Positions 20,955-32,324 of a DNA stretch of 64,000 nucleotides are shown piece after piece. Source of the DNA: Monodelphis domestica (lineage: Eukaryota > Chordata > Mammalia > Didelphimorphia > Didelphidae); contig NC_077229.1 in assembly GCF_027887165.1 (NCBI RefSeq), positions 207,093,753 to 207,157,752 of the forward strand. Direction: 5' to 3'. The first letter of the stretch is position 1. Every line of letters starts with the position of its first letter. The position numbers were made by a program, and so were the translations under genes. The notes beneath the pieces were generated by a model. It was not told the DNA's origin and ran no database searches. It was given only the letters and a program-made list of their open reading frames with translations.

Positions 20955-21425
20955 TCTAATTTTAAGCTCTATTTCTAGACTCTAAACTCCATGAGGTTAG
21001 GAAACAGTACAAAAAGTAGGCTCTTAATAAAGATTTGTTCTGAAATCAATTGCTCTATAATTCTATCAGAATGGCCTTTGTCTCAAAGATAGACGAGCTC
21101 TGAAGAAGATGCTTTAATGATTTTCATTGCTCTGAAATTTCAAAGTATTACATTTCAAGAGTTGTGGGAGTGGTGAGGTACAAGCACAGCTGTTGAAAGC
21201 AATCATTCCTAGTAGGAACTGTTGCTGAAAAAGAATATGAAGTTTCTTAGCAGATTCCTGGAGATGCAAATTAATTATTGTTTCCTGAAATCCTTCTTAT
21301 GATTTTTCCATTTCAGCTTCTAAAATATTTATCATTTTTGGAGAGTACAGAAAAGAATGAGCATAGGAAAAGTGGTAGAGAATAGAAGAGATATAAAATT
21401 GACAAAACTATGACATTGCAGTATT
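20955..21425. other. Unassigned sequence
   Basis: No gene. There is an L2-like stretch (CTAAACTCCATGAGGTTAGG, GGCTCTTAATAAAGATTTG) at 20985-21040. Confidence 0.4.
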
Positions 21426-21429
21426 TGAG

Positions 21430-21625
21430 TTGAAAGGAATCCTAATGGCCATAAAGTCCAACCCTTAACCAAAATGGATTAGCCATGATAAAATACAGGA
21501 CAAGTAGTCACCCAGCATCTGCTTGAGGATCACCATTGTGAGAGATCCTGTGGCCTTCTGAAGTAACCCATTCCATTGGTTATTAACTCTAGGTACTAGG
21601 AACATTCCTGAAATTGAGCTTGAAA
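21430..21625 (-). mobile_element. L3/CR1-type LINE 3' fragment
   Basis: GAAAGGAATCCTAATGGCCA, TAAAGTCCAACCC, then GTAACCCATTCCATTGG. Same family and orientation as 16190-16560. Confidence 0.7.
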
Positions 21626-22329
21626 TTTAAAAATAGATTATAGAGTGGCAGAACCAATAAAAGGATGAAGTGAAATAATTTTCAATTCAACTTAGAAAGT
21701 CAGGAGGAATAGTCTGTCTTACTGGGTGAGAGTGGAGCACAGTCTAAGACAGGTTTCACTCAGGCAAGTCAGCAGCTGATCATGGAGGTGGCTGAATCAA
21801 CTTTACCAGCTTCCAGAACTTTCATCCCAGAAATAGCAAGGGGTCAGACAACTGTTTAGAAGGAGATTAAAGTGGCCTTTTTACTAGCACTCAGCATTGG
21901 ACTCTGTTACATTGCTCTGATATGATTCCAGGTCTCATTCCCAGGGCAAGAAAGAGTATTGACATTCTAGGGATATGGAAGCCATAGGGAAACAGGGATT
22001 CTGGTCACAGTTCCAGAGGGGAAAATAGTACTTGTAGTTGATAACAGACTAGAGGACAGGCCAAGGAAGGAGTGACCAATCCTCTCCTTGAATCATACCA
22101 CCTTAGAAAAACTGAAAATAGACCTTTTGAAGTTGCCCTAAAAACAGTAGCATTAAAACCCTAAAACTAAGGAGAAATTCCCTTTTTTGGAGCAGAGCCC
22201 AATTTTAATAGGAAGTTAAAAGTAAACAATAGACTGGAAAAAATTGCAAGTAACAACAAAAGAGCCAAATGAAGTTACTATGGCAACAGGGAAGTTCAAA
22301 ACACTAACTCAAAAGAAAACAACAAAATT

Positions 22330-23330
22330 AAAACAGCTACATTCAGAGTCTCAAAGAAAAATGTGAATTGGTCTCAGGACAAAAAAAAAGAAAAAAAATA
22401 ATTCCTGGAAGAGCTTAAAATATTTTTTAATCAAATAAGAGAGAGTAGAAAAAATAGAAATGAAATGAGTAATGAAAGAAATTCATGAAGAATCAACAGC
22501 TTGGTAAAAGAGGCATAAAAATACCAAAGAAAATTACACCTTACAAATACAGATCCTTAAGCCAAGTGGCACAAAAAACTACTGAAGAGAAGAACTCCTC
22601 AAAAACTGGAATTCGTCAAATGGAAAAGGAGAAACAAAAGTCTACTTAAGAAAATTATTTCTTAAATGTTAGAATTAGGCAAGTAGAGGTTATAGACTCC
22701 ATGAGAAATCAAGAAACAATTTTTAAAAAATCAAACAAATGGAAAAAATAGAAGAAAATGTGAAAATATCTCATTGGAAAAACAAATAAGTTGGAAGATA
22801 GATTGAGGAAACATAATTTAAGAATTATTGCACTACCTGAAATATATGATAAAAAGAAAGATCCTAGACATAATCCTTTAAAAATTATCAAGAAAAACTA
22901 CCCTAATGTTCTAGAACCAGAAGGTACAATAGCAAATAAAAGATTTCACCAATCTCCTCCTGAAAGAGATCTCAAAATAAAAACTACCAGAAATATAATA
23001 GTTAAATTCCAAAACTACCAAGACAAGGAAGAAATTCTGCAAGCTGCCAGAACTGTATAATTAAAATATTATGGAACCATATTCAGGATAATGCAAGATT
23101 TACCGGCTTTTATGGAATAGGAAGGCTTGGAATATGATATTCTGGAAGGCAAAGAAGCTAGGATTACAACCAAGAAGCACCTATCCAGCAAAACTATATA
23201 ATCCTTCAGGAGATAAAATGAAATTTAATTAAACAATATCAAGCATTCCTGATTTTAAAAGAGCAGAGCTGAATAGAACATTTGACTTTCAAAACCAAGA
23301 CTCAAGAGAAGCATACAAAAATATAAAGAG
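22330..23330 (+). pseudogene. Decayed HAL1/L1 ORF1
   Basis: Relic of the L1 ORF1p RNA-binding protein. The best-preserved stretch is 22791-23060, which reads from a coiled-coil end into an RRM-like region (HNLRIIALPEIYD) and the start of the C-terminal domain (NIIVKFQNYQDKEEILQAAR). After a frameshift, the frame from about 23060 gives the AWNMIFWKAKKLGLQPRSTY match, and near 23230 a match to the C-terminal ELNRTFDFQ stretch. Compared with ORF1 of L1 copy A (residues about 125-300) the domain order is the same. Several stops and frameshifts make it non-coding. Confidence 0.75.
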
Positions 23331-23874
23331 AAAAGAGAAATCACATGTTTCAGTAAGGTTAAACTATTTATATTCTTACATGGGAATATACTACTTATAA
23401 CTTCTAAGTACTTGAACTTTATAATTGTTAGGGTAATTAAATGGAGTATATATAAAGAGAAGACTTGGATATGAGTTGAATATGATAGGATGTTATTTTA
23501 AAAAATAAATCAGGTTGTAAGAAAAAGGGGTGTTTTTGAAAGGGGGAAAGAAAAAGTTAGAGTGAAGTAAATTTTCTCACAAGAAGAGGTGCAAAAAAAT
23601 CTGGTGTAATAAAAAAGGGACAAACAATGCTTAAACCTTGTTTTCATTTGAATTCCCTAAAAAAGTGAATAATGTACACATGTATAACATACACACATAT
23701 ATAAGGAGTTAATAGAAGGTGGCTGAATGAAGAAAGGATAGACTGGGGTAGGAGGTGGTCAGAAGCAAAACACTTTTGAGGAGGGACAGGGTGAAAGGAT
23801 AAATGGGGGAAGTAGGATGGAGGGAAATGCAATGTAATCATAACTGAGAAAAAAGTATTGTGAGATTCTCTGAT

Positions 23875-24430
23875 AAAGGTCTCATTTCTCAAATATATGG
23901 AAAACTGAGTCAAATTTATGTAAGTCATTCCTCAATAGATATGAATGGGCAATTTTCAGATAATCAAAGCTATCTATGGTCATAAAAAGTGCTTTCAATC
24001 ACTACATTAGAGAAATGCAAATTAAAATAATTTGGAATTATCAATTCACACCTATTAGATTAGCTAATATAAAAGAAAAGGAAAATGACACATTTTGGAA
24101 GGAATGTGTGAAAATTGGGATACAAATTCACAATTTCATAAGTTGTGAACTGATCCAACTACTTTACAGTACAATTGGGAACTATGCCGAAAAGGTCACA
24201 AAACTGTGTATATTCCTTGTCCCAGCAATATCACTACTAGGTCTCTATCCCAAGAAGATTTTAAAAAGTGGGGGGAAGGACACATATTACAAAAATATTT
24301 ATCATAATTCTTTGTGTGGTGGCAAGGAATCAGATATTGAGGGGATGCCATCAGCTGAGCCTAACAAGTTCTGGCATATGATTTTAATGGAATATGATTA
24401 TGCTATAAGAAATGATGAATGGTTTTAGAA
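23875..24430 (+). pseudogene. Decayed L1 ORF2 C-terminal region
   Basis: The frame 23976-24428 matches the last part of L1 ORF2 as seen in copy A: REMQIKIIWNYQFTPIRLAN, then SCELIQL, NYAEKVTK, ISLLGLYPKKILK and WHMILMEYDYAIRN. The zinc-knuckle cysteines are not conserved: the CWRGC equivalent reads FWKEC and the HCWWSC equivalent reads HNFISC. Only the C-terminal portion is present, which supports the HAL1 interpretation. Confidence 0.8.
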
Positions 24431-24849
24431 AACCTGAAAAGATTTACATGACCTGATACAAAGAGATCTGAGCAGAACCAGGAGTACATTATATAGAGTA
24501 ACAGCAATATTGTGCTATGATTAACTGTGAATGCCTTAGCTATTTTTTGCAATACAATGATTCAAGGAGGACTTGATGAAAAACACTATCATCTTCTAGA
24601 GAAAGAACTGATGCAGTCTGAATGCATATTGAAACATACTTTTTTAAACTTAATTTTTTTGTTTTTTTTGTTAATGTTTTCTTTTACAATATGAATAATA
24701 TGGAAATCTTTTTGCATCACTGCACACATATAATCTACATCATATTGCTTCATTTTTTAAGGACAGGGAGGAAAGAGAAGGACATAATTTATAACTTACA
24801 ATTTTTAAAAATGTATGTTAAAAACTGTTTTCAAAATAATTAAGAAAAT

Positions 24850-25490
24850 AAAAGAGAAGCATGACTTCAAACTAAAACAAGATAGAGAGAAAGAAGAAAT
24901 TGGATCTATGTCAGCAAGCTGGAAACAAGAGAAATGAGGCTCAAAGGAAGAAGAAAGGAAGATCTCTGAACCATTGGATTTAAGGGAAAAAATAACAAAA
25001 AGCATTCTTCATATAAGGGGAAGGATTGGGGAGGGAATGATGTGATGATTTTGCAGTCATCATGAGGAGAGAAGTCATCTAGCAAGAATTGTTCATTAAG
25101 TCTGATGACTACTATCTACTTCTATTGTTTCACATGGACTCAAAAGGTAATATAAAAAGCAATCTAGAAAACACTGCTAAGCATTATGAAGCTTTACCTA
25201 AGAAACGTAAGCTTTTAGAGATAGAAGTATTATTCATCACTCTAACAATTCTGGATATCAGAAAAGAAAAAGCAGATCTCAGGAGTGAATGGAAGGATTT
25301 GAAGATTAAACCTGCAACACAGTGATGGTTTTCTTGCCCATAATCTGAAATATAATGGTAATGGACTCCTGGCCAGGGATAATGTGCACCTAATGAGGAT
25401 CATTATAATATATATTTGACTAAAGCCTTTAATATATACATTTTGGGTAGAGGTTTTTAAACCATGTCTTTACCTGGAAACCCAGTCACC
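24850..25490. other. Unassigned sequence
   Basis: A-rich at its left end, next to the HAL1 tail. The 78-codon frame 25089-25325 has no recognisable domain. Confidence 0.4.
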
Positions 25491-25494
25491 CTCA

Positions 25495-25605
25495 ACTGTT
25501 TAGCTCCTTTGAGGGCAGGGAATATCTTTCTCTTTGCTTGTATTATCCCCAGTGTTTAGCACAGTGCCTGCCACATAGTAAGTGCTTAATAACAGTGCTT
25601 TCTGA
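25495..25605 (+). mobile_element. L2-type LINE 3' end
   Basis: TTTAGCTCCTTTGAGGGCAG, then TTATCCCCAGTGTTTAGCAC, AGTGCCTGCCACATAGTAAG, TGCTTAATAACAG. Confidence 0.85.
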
Positions 25606-25619
25606 CTTATAAAAGTTTT

Positions 25620-25870
25620 TTTTCTAAATAATGCTTTGTTTTTCCTCAATTACATGTATAAATAATTGTTGACACTCATATTTTAAAATTTTGAGTTCCA
25701 AATTTTCTCCCTTCTTTCTGCACCACCTTCCTTATTACTCCATCTCCCTTCTTCCCTCTCCCTGACATAGAAAGCAAGCTAAAAATATTTTCTACATGGA
25801 AACATTTTCCAATATTAGTCAGTTTGTGGGAGATCTCAAATAAAAAGAAGTGGAAAGAAAGTGAAATATA
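25620..25870 (-). mobile_element. Old LINE (probably L1) 3'UTR remnant
   Basis: TTTTTCCTCAATTACATG, TTTTGAGTTCCAAATTTTCT, CCC, and CATTTTCCAATATTAGTC are recurrent reverse-strand L1 3'UTR words. Coordinates are approximate. Confidence 0.5.
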
Positions 25871-25874
25871 ATAT

Positions 25875-26300
25875 GCTTTGGGCTGTGATTAAAAGGGTTT
25901 TAAATTGAGAAGTGGAGAAAAAGAAAATGGCCTTTATAGATCTCTCAAGTTACATTACATAAGAACAATATTAGAGAAAACTAGTAATTCATTTCCAAAA
26001 GATAACATACATGAAGGAAACCAGTAATAAAATCCACAAGGCTATAAGTGAGTGGAGTGTGATTAACAAAGATGCTAACACAAGCAAGCTAATTGGGTTG
26101 CTGAATTTCACAAGAACTTGCTGAATAAAACTCATGCTTTTCCCCTAGGCTCTAGAAAGTTATGTCTTATTCAAATGAATACAATAGACAAAAGAAGAGG
26201 AAGGTAAAATATAATTCTGCATTTAGAAGTTATACTTAACTTATTGAAGAAAATATAGGAACTTGAAAGAGAAAGGCTGGTGGAGAACATTTGTGAAAAA
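25875..26300. other. Unassigned sequence
   Basis: I recognise no repeat or gene. Confidence 0.4.
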
Positions 26301-26310
26301 CTCAGTATAG

Positions 26311-26973
26311 GGGGCAGCTGTTAGCCTCAGTGGATTGAGAGCCAGGCCTAGAGACAGGAGGACCTAGGTGTGGAAAGGAAAACTGAGACTGAGGAACCAT
26401 CCTTTAGAATGTTGCTGGGAGGGGGAGTGGCAGTTGGAGCAGGAGAAGAGCCTTGTGGGAGAAAAAGCTGAGGAAGGGGCCTTTGCCTGGTGAACTCTGG
26501 TCAGGGTCAGGAGCTAGGACCCAAGCTCGACATCCCAACCAGTGGTGACCAGCCAAGTCCTGAAGGCAAGTGAACTCCACAATTACCCTGAAGCCTACTT
26601 ATTGAGACACAGACCTTGTTTATTTCCCATAACATCAGCTCAGAGGTATCTCTCTCTTGGGTTTGAAGGGTGAGGGAAAGAGAGAATTTCACAAATCATC
26701 TATCATCCCCAGTGATTATCTCTCCTTTTACCTCATCAGCCCTTCTTATTCCTTTTGTCCCTTCACCTTCTCCATTATCTCTTACAACCCTTCCACATTC
26801 CCTTTTGCCCAATCCTTACAGAGGTTCAAATCTGGCCTCAGACACTTCCTGGTTGTGTGATTGTGGGCAAGTCACTTGAACCCCATTGCCTTGCCCCAAC
26901 CACTCTTCTGCTTTGGAACCAATACTTTGTATTCATTCTAAGATGGAAGGTAAGGGTTAAAAAAAAAAAACAC
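26311..26973 (+). mobile_element. Marsupial short-form SINE split by an LTR-like insertion
   Basis: The 5' part (26311-26368) reads GGGGCAGCTG, GTGGATTGAGAGCCAGGCCT, AGAGACAGGAGGACCTAGG. The 3' part (26825-26973) resumes with TTCAAATCTGGCCTCAGACA, CTTCTGCTTTGGAACCAATA, and a poly(A) tail. The SINE itself has a 9-bp duplication with one mismatch (CTCAGTATA 26301-26309 and CTCGGTATA 26974-26982). Confidence 0.9.
26369..26820. mobile_element. Solo-LTR-like insertion inside a SINE
   Basis: A 452-bp block that starts TGTGGAAAGG and ends CCTTACA, so it has the TG...CA ends of an LTR. The flanking four bases are TAGG and GAGG, a 4-bp duplication with one mismatch. No clear TATA box or polyadenylation signal is visible. 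Open frames inside it have no recognisable domain. Confidence 0.6.
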
Positions 26974-26982
26974 CTCGGTATA

Positions 26983-27622
26983 AGGAGGAATAGAGACAAT
27001 ATTACTATGGGAGTACATTATAATAACATGAACATGGAGTGAAAAGAGATGAATTTGGTAAACATAAAGAAAAGTTTGAACAGAAACATGATAAAGTAAT
27101 AATGAGGGATTTCATTTATCTAGATATCCACTATAACTCTTGCTTTTTGCCAAAAGCAAATTGGACAATCAATTCTTGTCCTGCTCTACTGAAACGCATT
27201 CTGATTTTTCAAAAAGTAAAAGACACAATTAATTGGAATAGTCATCATATCTTTAGAAGGAAATACCTATTCCATATTTAAGTTCTTGGTAAAGTAGCAG
27301 AAGAAAGCAAGGTATAGTCAGATGTACACCCTACATTTTTAGAGAGTGGGTTTTAAAGTGTTTAGAAAAAAATCAACAGGATTCCACATTCAATGACAGA
27401 AATTTCTTTCCTAGGTTTTATGGCATGGTGGGGGAAATATTTTCTTTCTTTAATTCTTTTTTCCTAATTCAAAATTATGCTTTTATAGCACAGGTTTTCT
27501 TTCTTTCCTTTTGATATCATACCCCCTCCAAACTGGGGCTTTGATGCCAATGAATATATCTTGTTGCTACCTCCCACCTCCCTGCACTTCTGACTTTCCA
27601 CTTGGCTAGCCAGCTATGAAAT
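26983..27622. other. Unassigned sequence
   Basis: No gene or clear repeat. It leads into the left target-site duplication of L1 copy A. Confidence 0.4.
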
Positions 27623-27639
27623 CAAGAAATAGCATTTCT
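27623..27639. repeat. Target-site duplication of L1 copy A, 3' side
   Basis: The 17-base direct repeat CAAGAAATAGCATTTCT is identical to 34045-34061. Confidence 0.97.
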
Positions 27640-27659
27640 TTTTTTTTTTTTTAATATAT

Positions 27660-27665
27660 TTTATT
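27660..27665 (-). terminator. L1 copy A polyadenylation signal
   Basis: AATAAA on the minus strand (TTTATT on plus), just before the A tail. Copy B lacks it because of a short deletion. Confidence 0.8.
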
Positions 27666-27988
27666 TGATCATTTCCAAGCATTATTCGTTAAAGACATAG
27701 ATCATTTTCTTTTCCTCCCCCCCACCCCCCATAGCCGACACGTAAGTCCACTGGGCATTAGATGTTTTCTTGATTTGAACCCATTGCTTTGTTGATAGTA
27801 TTTGCATTAGAGTGTTCATTTAAAGTCTATCCTCTGTCATGTCCCCTCAACCTCTGTATTCAGGCAGTTGCTTTTTCTCGGTGTTTCCACTCCCATAGTT
27901 TATCCTTTGCTTATGAATGGTGTTTTTTTTCTCCTGGATCCCTGAAAGTTGTTCAGGGACATTACACCGCCCCTAATGGAGGAGTCCA

Positions 27989-30900
27989 TTACGTTCGATT
28001 ATACCACAGTGTATTAGTCTCTGTGTACAATGTTCTCCTGGTTCTGCTCCTCTCGCTCTGCATCACTTCCTGGAGGTTGTTCCAGTCTCCATGGAACTTC
28101 TCCACTTTATTATTCCTTTGAGCACAATAGTATTCCATCACCAACATATACCACAGTTTGTTCAGCCATTCCCCAATTGATGGGCATCCCCTCGTTTTCC
28201 AGTTTTGGGCCACCACAAAGAGCGCAGCTATGAATATTTTTGTACAAGTCTTTGTGTCCATTATCTCTTTGGGGTACAGACCCAGCAGTGCTATGGCTGG
28301 GTCAAAGGGTAGATATTCTTTTGTCGCCCTTTGGGCATAGTTCCAAATTGCCCTCCAGAATGGTTGGATCAGTTCACAACTCCACCAGCAATGAATTAAT
28401 GTCCCTACTTTGCCACATCCCCTCCAGCATTCATTACTTTCCTTTGCTGTTATGTTAGCCAATCTGCTAGGTGTGAGGTGATACCTCAGAGTTGTTTTGA
28501 TTTGCATCTCTCTGATTATAAGAGATGTACAACACTTCTTCATGTGCTTGTTAATAGTTTTGATTTCTTTATCTGAGAACTGCCTATCCATTTCCCTTGC
28601 CCATTTATCAATTGGAGAATGGCTTGATTTTTTGTACAATTGATTTAGCTCATTATAAATATGAGTAATTAAACCTTTGTCAGAGGTTTCTATGAAGATT
28701 TTTTCCCAATTTGTTGTTTCCCTTCTGATTTTAGTTATATTGGTTTTGTTTGTACAAAAGCTTTTTAGTTTGATGTAGTCAAAATTATTTATTTTACATT
28801 TTGTGATTCTTTCTATATCTTGCTTGGTTTTAAAGCCTTTCCCCTCCCAAAGGTCTGACATGTATACTATTCTGTGTTTACCCAATTTACTTATGGTTTC
28901 CTTCTTTATGTTTAAGTCACTCACCCATTTTGAATTTATCTTGGTGTAGGGTGTGAGGTGTTGATCTATTCCTAGTCTCTCCCACACTGTCTTCCAATTT
29001 TCCCAGCAGTTTTTATCGAATAGTGGATTTTTGTCCCAAAAGCTGGGATCTTTGGGTTTATCGTATACTGTCTTGCTGAGGTCGTTTTCCCCCAGTCTAT
29101 TCCACTGATCTTCCTTTCTGTTTCTTAGCCAGTACCAAATTGTTTTGATGACTGCTGCTTTGTAATATAGTTTGAGGTCTGGGACTGCAAGGCCCCCATC
29201 ATATGTGTTTTTTTTCATTATTTCCCTGGATATCCTTGATCTTTTGTTCTTCCAAATGAACTTTGTTATGGTTTTTTCTAAATCAGTGAAGAAGTATTTT
29301 GGTAGTTCAATGGGTATGGCACTAAATAGATAAATAAGTTTGGGTAGGATGGTCATTTTTATTATATTGGCTCGTCCTATCCATGAGCAGTTAATGTTTT
29401 TCCAATTGCTCAAGTCTAGTTTTAGTTGTGTGGCGAGTGTTTTGTAGTTGTGTTCATATAGTTCCTGTGTTTGTCTTGGGAGATAGATTCCTAGGTATTT
29501 TATTTTGTCTAAGGTGATTTTGAATGGGATTTCTCTTTCTAGTTCTTGCTGCTGAGCTGTGTTGGAGATATATAGAAAAGCTGATGATTTATGTGGGTTT
29601 ATTTTGTATCCTGCAACTTTGCTAAAGTTGTTGATTATTTCAATTAGCTTTTTGGTTGAATCTCTAGGATTCTTTAAGTAGACCATCATGTCATCCGCAA
29701 AGAGTGATAACTTGGTCTCCTCCTTGCCTATTCTGATACCTTCAATTTCTTTATCTTCTCTAATTGCTACTGCTAGTGTTTCTAGTACAATGTCAAATAG
29801 TAGAGGTGATAATGGGCATCCTTGTTTCACTCCTGATCTTATTGGGAATGCATCTAGTTTATCCCCATTGCAGATGATATTAGCTGTTGGTTTTAGATAT
29901 ATACTGTTTATTATTTTTAGGAATGACCCTTCTATTCCTATGCTTTCTAGTGTTTTTAATAGGAATGGGTGTTGTATTTTATCAAAGGCTTTTTCTGCAT
30001 CTATTGAGATAATCATGTGGTTCTTGCTAGTTTGCTTGTTGATGTGGTCAATTATGTGGATGGTTTTCCTAATGTTGAACCAGCCCTGCATCCCTGGTAT
30101 GAATCCTACTTGATCATTGTGAATGATCCTACTGATCACTTGCTGGAGTCTTTTTGCTAGTATCCTATTTAAAATTTTTGCATCTATATTCATTAGGGAG
30201 ATTGGTCTATAGTTTTCTTTCTCTGTTTTTGACCTGCCTGGTTTTGGAATCAGTACCATGTTTGTGTCGTAAAAGGAGTTTGGTAGAACTCCCTCTTTGC
30301 TTATTATGTCAAATAGTTTGTATAGTATTGGGGTTAACTGTTCTCTGAATGTTTGATAGAATTCACAGGTGAATCCATCAGGCCCTGGGGATTTTTTCTT
30401 AGGAAGTTCTTTGATGGCTTGATGGATTTCAATTTCTGATATGGGATTATTTAAGAATTCTATTTCCTCTTCTGTTAGTCTAGGCAGTTTGTATTTTTGT
30501 ATATATTCATCCATTTCTCCTAAATTGGTGTATTTATTGCCATATAATTGGGCAAAGTAATTTCTAATGATTGCCTTAATTTCCTCCTCATTGGAGGTGC
30601 TGTCCCCCTTTTCATCTTTAATGCTGTGAATTTGCTTTTCTTCCTTCCTTTTTTTAATTAGATTGACCAGTACTTTGTCTATTTTGTTTGTTTTTTCAAA
30701 GTACCAGCTTCTTGTCTTATTTATTAAATCAATAGTTCTATCACTTTCGATTTTATTAATTTCTCCCTTAATTTTTAGGATTTCTAATTTGGTTTTCTCC
30801 TGGGGGTTTTTAATTTGATCGCTTTCGAGTTTTTTCAATTGCATTTCCAATTGATTGATCTCTGCTCTCCCTTGTTTGTTAATATGAGCTTTCAGGGATA

Positions 30901-31795
30901 TGAATTTGCCTCTGATTACCGCTTTGGCTGCATCCCAAAAGGTTTGAAAGGATGTTTCGCCATTGTCATTTTCCTTGATGAAATTATTAATTGTTTCTAT
31001 GATTTCTTCTTTAGCTAAACGGTTTTGGAGTATCATATTGTTTAATTTCCAATTGGTTTTAGATTTGGTTTTCCATGTACCATTACTAATCATTATTTTT
31101 ATTGCCTTGTGATCTGAGAAGGCTGCATTCATTATTTCTGCTTTTTTGCATTTGTGTGCTATGTTTCTGTGACCTAATGTATGGTCAATTTTTGTGAATG
31201 TGCCATGTGGTGCTGAGAAGAAGGTGTATTCCTTTTTATCCCTATTTATTTTTCTCCATATGTCTATTAATTCTAATTTTTCTAAGATTTCATTCACTTC
31301 TTTTACCTCTTTCTTATTTATTTTTTGATTCGATTTATCTAAATTTGATAATGGTTGGTTTAAGTCTCCCACTAGTATGGTTTTATTGTCTATTTCTTCC
31401 TTCAATTCTCCTAGTTTCTCCATTAGAAATTTGGGTGCTATATTATTTGGTGCATACATGTTGATTAATGATATTTCCTCATTGTCTAGAGTCCCTTTTA
31501 ACAAAATATAATTACCTTCCCTATCCCTTTTGATCAGGTCTATTTTTGCATTGGCTTTATCAGATATCATGATTACCACTCCTGCCTTCTTTCTATCAGT
31601 TGAGGCCCAGAAGGTCTTACTCCATCCTTTAATTCTGACCTTGTGGGTGTCAACCCGCCTCATGTGTGTTTCTTGAAGACAACATATGGTAGGGTTTTGG
31701 ATTCTAATCCATTCTGCTATTCGTCTACGTTTTATGGGTGAGTTCATCCCATTCACGTTCAAAGTTATGATTGTCATTTGTGAACTCCCTGGCAT
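27989..31795 (-). CDS. L1 ORF2p: endonuclease / reverse transcriptase
   Basis: A 1268-residue uninterrupted LINE-1 ORF2 protein, close to the usual L1 length. It nicks target DNA and primes reverse transcription of L1 RNA from the nick. The N-terminal APE-type endonuclease (about 1-235) retains the family's key residues: N13, E42, Y114, GDLN with D144 and N146, D204, and SDH at 227-229. The reverse-transcriptase domain (about 480-780) has the FADD catalytic box at 699-702. A C-terminal CCHC knuckle is present: C1123, C1127, H1135, C1140 within [18 protein letters not shown]. The start is the [16 protein letters not shown] methionine, the same position as in copy B. It lies 529 bp downstream of ORF1, far more than in human L1, so how it is translated is an open question. 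I infer that it may be functional, because no lesion is visible. Confidence 0.97.
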   Translation of the reverse strand: MPGSSQMTIITLNVNGMNSPIKRRRIAEWIRIQNPTICCLQETHMRRVDTHKVRIKGWSKTFWASTDRKKAGVVIMISDKANAKIDLIKRDREGNYILLKGTLDNEEISLINMYAPNNIAPKFLMEKLGELKEEIDNKTILVGDLNQPLSNLDKSNQKINKKEVKEVNEILEKLELIDIWRKINRDKKEYTFFSAPHGTFTKIDHTLGHRNIAHKCKKAEIMNAAFSDHKAIKIMISNGTWKTKSKTNWKLNNMILQNRLAKEEIIETINNFIKENDNGETSFQTFWDAAKAVIRGKFISLKAHINKQGRAEINQLEMQLKKLESDQIKNPQEKTKLEILKIKGEINKIESDRTIDLINKTRSWYFEKTNKIDKVLVNLIKKRKEEKQIHSIKDEKGDSTSNEEEIKAIIRNYFAQLYGNKYTNLGEMDEYIQKYKLPRLTEEEIEFLNNPISEIEIHQAIKELPKKKSPGPDGFTCEFYQTFREQLTPILYKLFDIISKEGVLPNSFYDTNMVLIPKPGRSKTEKENYRPISLMNIDAKILNRILAKRLQQVISRIIHNDQVGFIPGMQGWFNIRKTIHIIDHINKQTSKNHMIISIDAEKAFDKIQHPFLLKTLESIGIEGSFLKIINSIYLKPTANIICNGDKLDAFPIRSGVKQGCPLSPLLFDIVLETLAVAIREDKEIEGIRIGKEETKLSLFADDMMVYLKNPRDSTKKLIEIINNFSKVAGYKINPHKSSAFLYISNTAQQQELEREIPFKITLDKIKYLGIYLPRQTQELYEHNYKTLATQLKLDLSNWKNINCSWIGRANIIKMTILPKLIYLFSAIPIELPKYFFTDLEKTITKFIWKNKRSRISREIMKKNTYDGGLAVPDLKLYYKAAVIKTIWYWLRNRKEDQWNRLGENDLSKTVYDKPKDPSFWDKNPLFDKNCWENWKTVWERLGIDQHLTPYTKINSKWVSDLNIKKETISKLGKHRIVYMSDLWEGKGFKTKQDIERITKCKINNFDYIKLKSFCTNKTNITKIRRETTNWEKIFIETSDKGLITHIYNELNQLYKKSSHSPIDKWAREMDRQFSDKEIKTINKHMKKCCTSLIIREMQIKTTLRYHLTPSRLANITAKESNECWRGCGKVGTLIHCWWSCELIQPFWRAIWNYAQRATKEYLPFDPAIALLGLYPKEIMDTKTCTKIFIAALFVVAQNWKTRGCPSIGEWLNKLWYMLVMEYYCAQRNNKVEKFHGDWNNLQEVMQSERSRTRRTLYTETNTLWYNRT

Positions 31796-32324
31796 TTTGA
31801 TTGCCTTCCCTAATTCTAACCTTTTCTTCTTCGGCTCTACCTTTTAGTCCAGTGATTTACTTTGAATCAGTCCCCCTTGTCCCCTCCCTTGATGTTTCCC
31901 TTTTTAGTCCCTCCCTTTTTGTTCCCTCCCCCTCCCCCCTCTCTTTCCCTCCCTTTTTGTTCTCCCTCTCCCCCTCCCCCCCTTGGTTTTCCCTTCTCCT
32001 TACCCTTGTTGGGTAAGATAGAATTCAAGATCCCAATGGATCTGGATGTTTTTCCCTCTCAGAGTTGATTTCCCTGAGATTGAGGTTTAAGTAAACCCCC
32101 CCCTCTCTTCCTCTCCTTCTTATAGGAGTTTTCTTCCCCTCCCCTTCCCCTGTGAATCTTTGTGTGAGAACCATTATTCTATTTGGTCTTTCTTTACCCC
32201 CTATTTATACATTACATTTTCCCCACATATTAGTATACATAGGTTGATATAAATGTAGTCCTTATAGAAGAGAGTTTGAGTAAAAGAAGATAACATTTTT
32301 CCCCTTTCCTTAATATTTACCTTT
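31796..32324 (-). other. Inter-ORF spacer of L1 copy A with a G-rich tract
   Basis: 529 bp between the ORF1 stop and the ORF2 start. On the sense strand, about 31871-32007 is packed with runs of three to seven G separated by A-rich gaps, which suits G-quadruplex formation. The same tract occurs in copy B (45979-46113). Confidence 0.9.

Larger units (their letters stand above)
21640..24845 (+). mobile_element. Half-L1 (HAL1)-like LINE
   Basis: A 5'UTR-like segment (about 21690-22260) is followed by a decayed L1-type ORF1. Then comes a spacer without endonuclease or reverse-transcriptase coding sequence, and only the last part of ORF2 (from about 23875) plus a 3'UTR ending near 24845. The ORF1 part has a coiled-coil-like A-rich region, the RRM-like NLRIIALPE stretch and the C-terminal RKAWNMIFWKAKKLGLQPRS match. 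The order ORF1, then ORF2 tail, with no EN/RT between, matches the known HAL1 architecture. It is old, with many stops and frameshifts. Confidence 0.75.

Noticed and set aside
29688..30113. 141-codon plus-strand frame (also 47861-48286 on minus in copy B)
   Set aside because: Exact antisense shadow of the reverse-transcriptase domain of ORF2, conserved only because ORF2 is.
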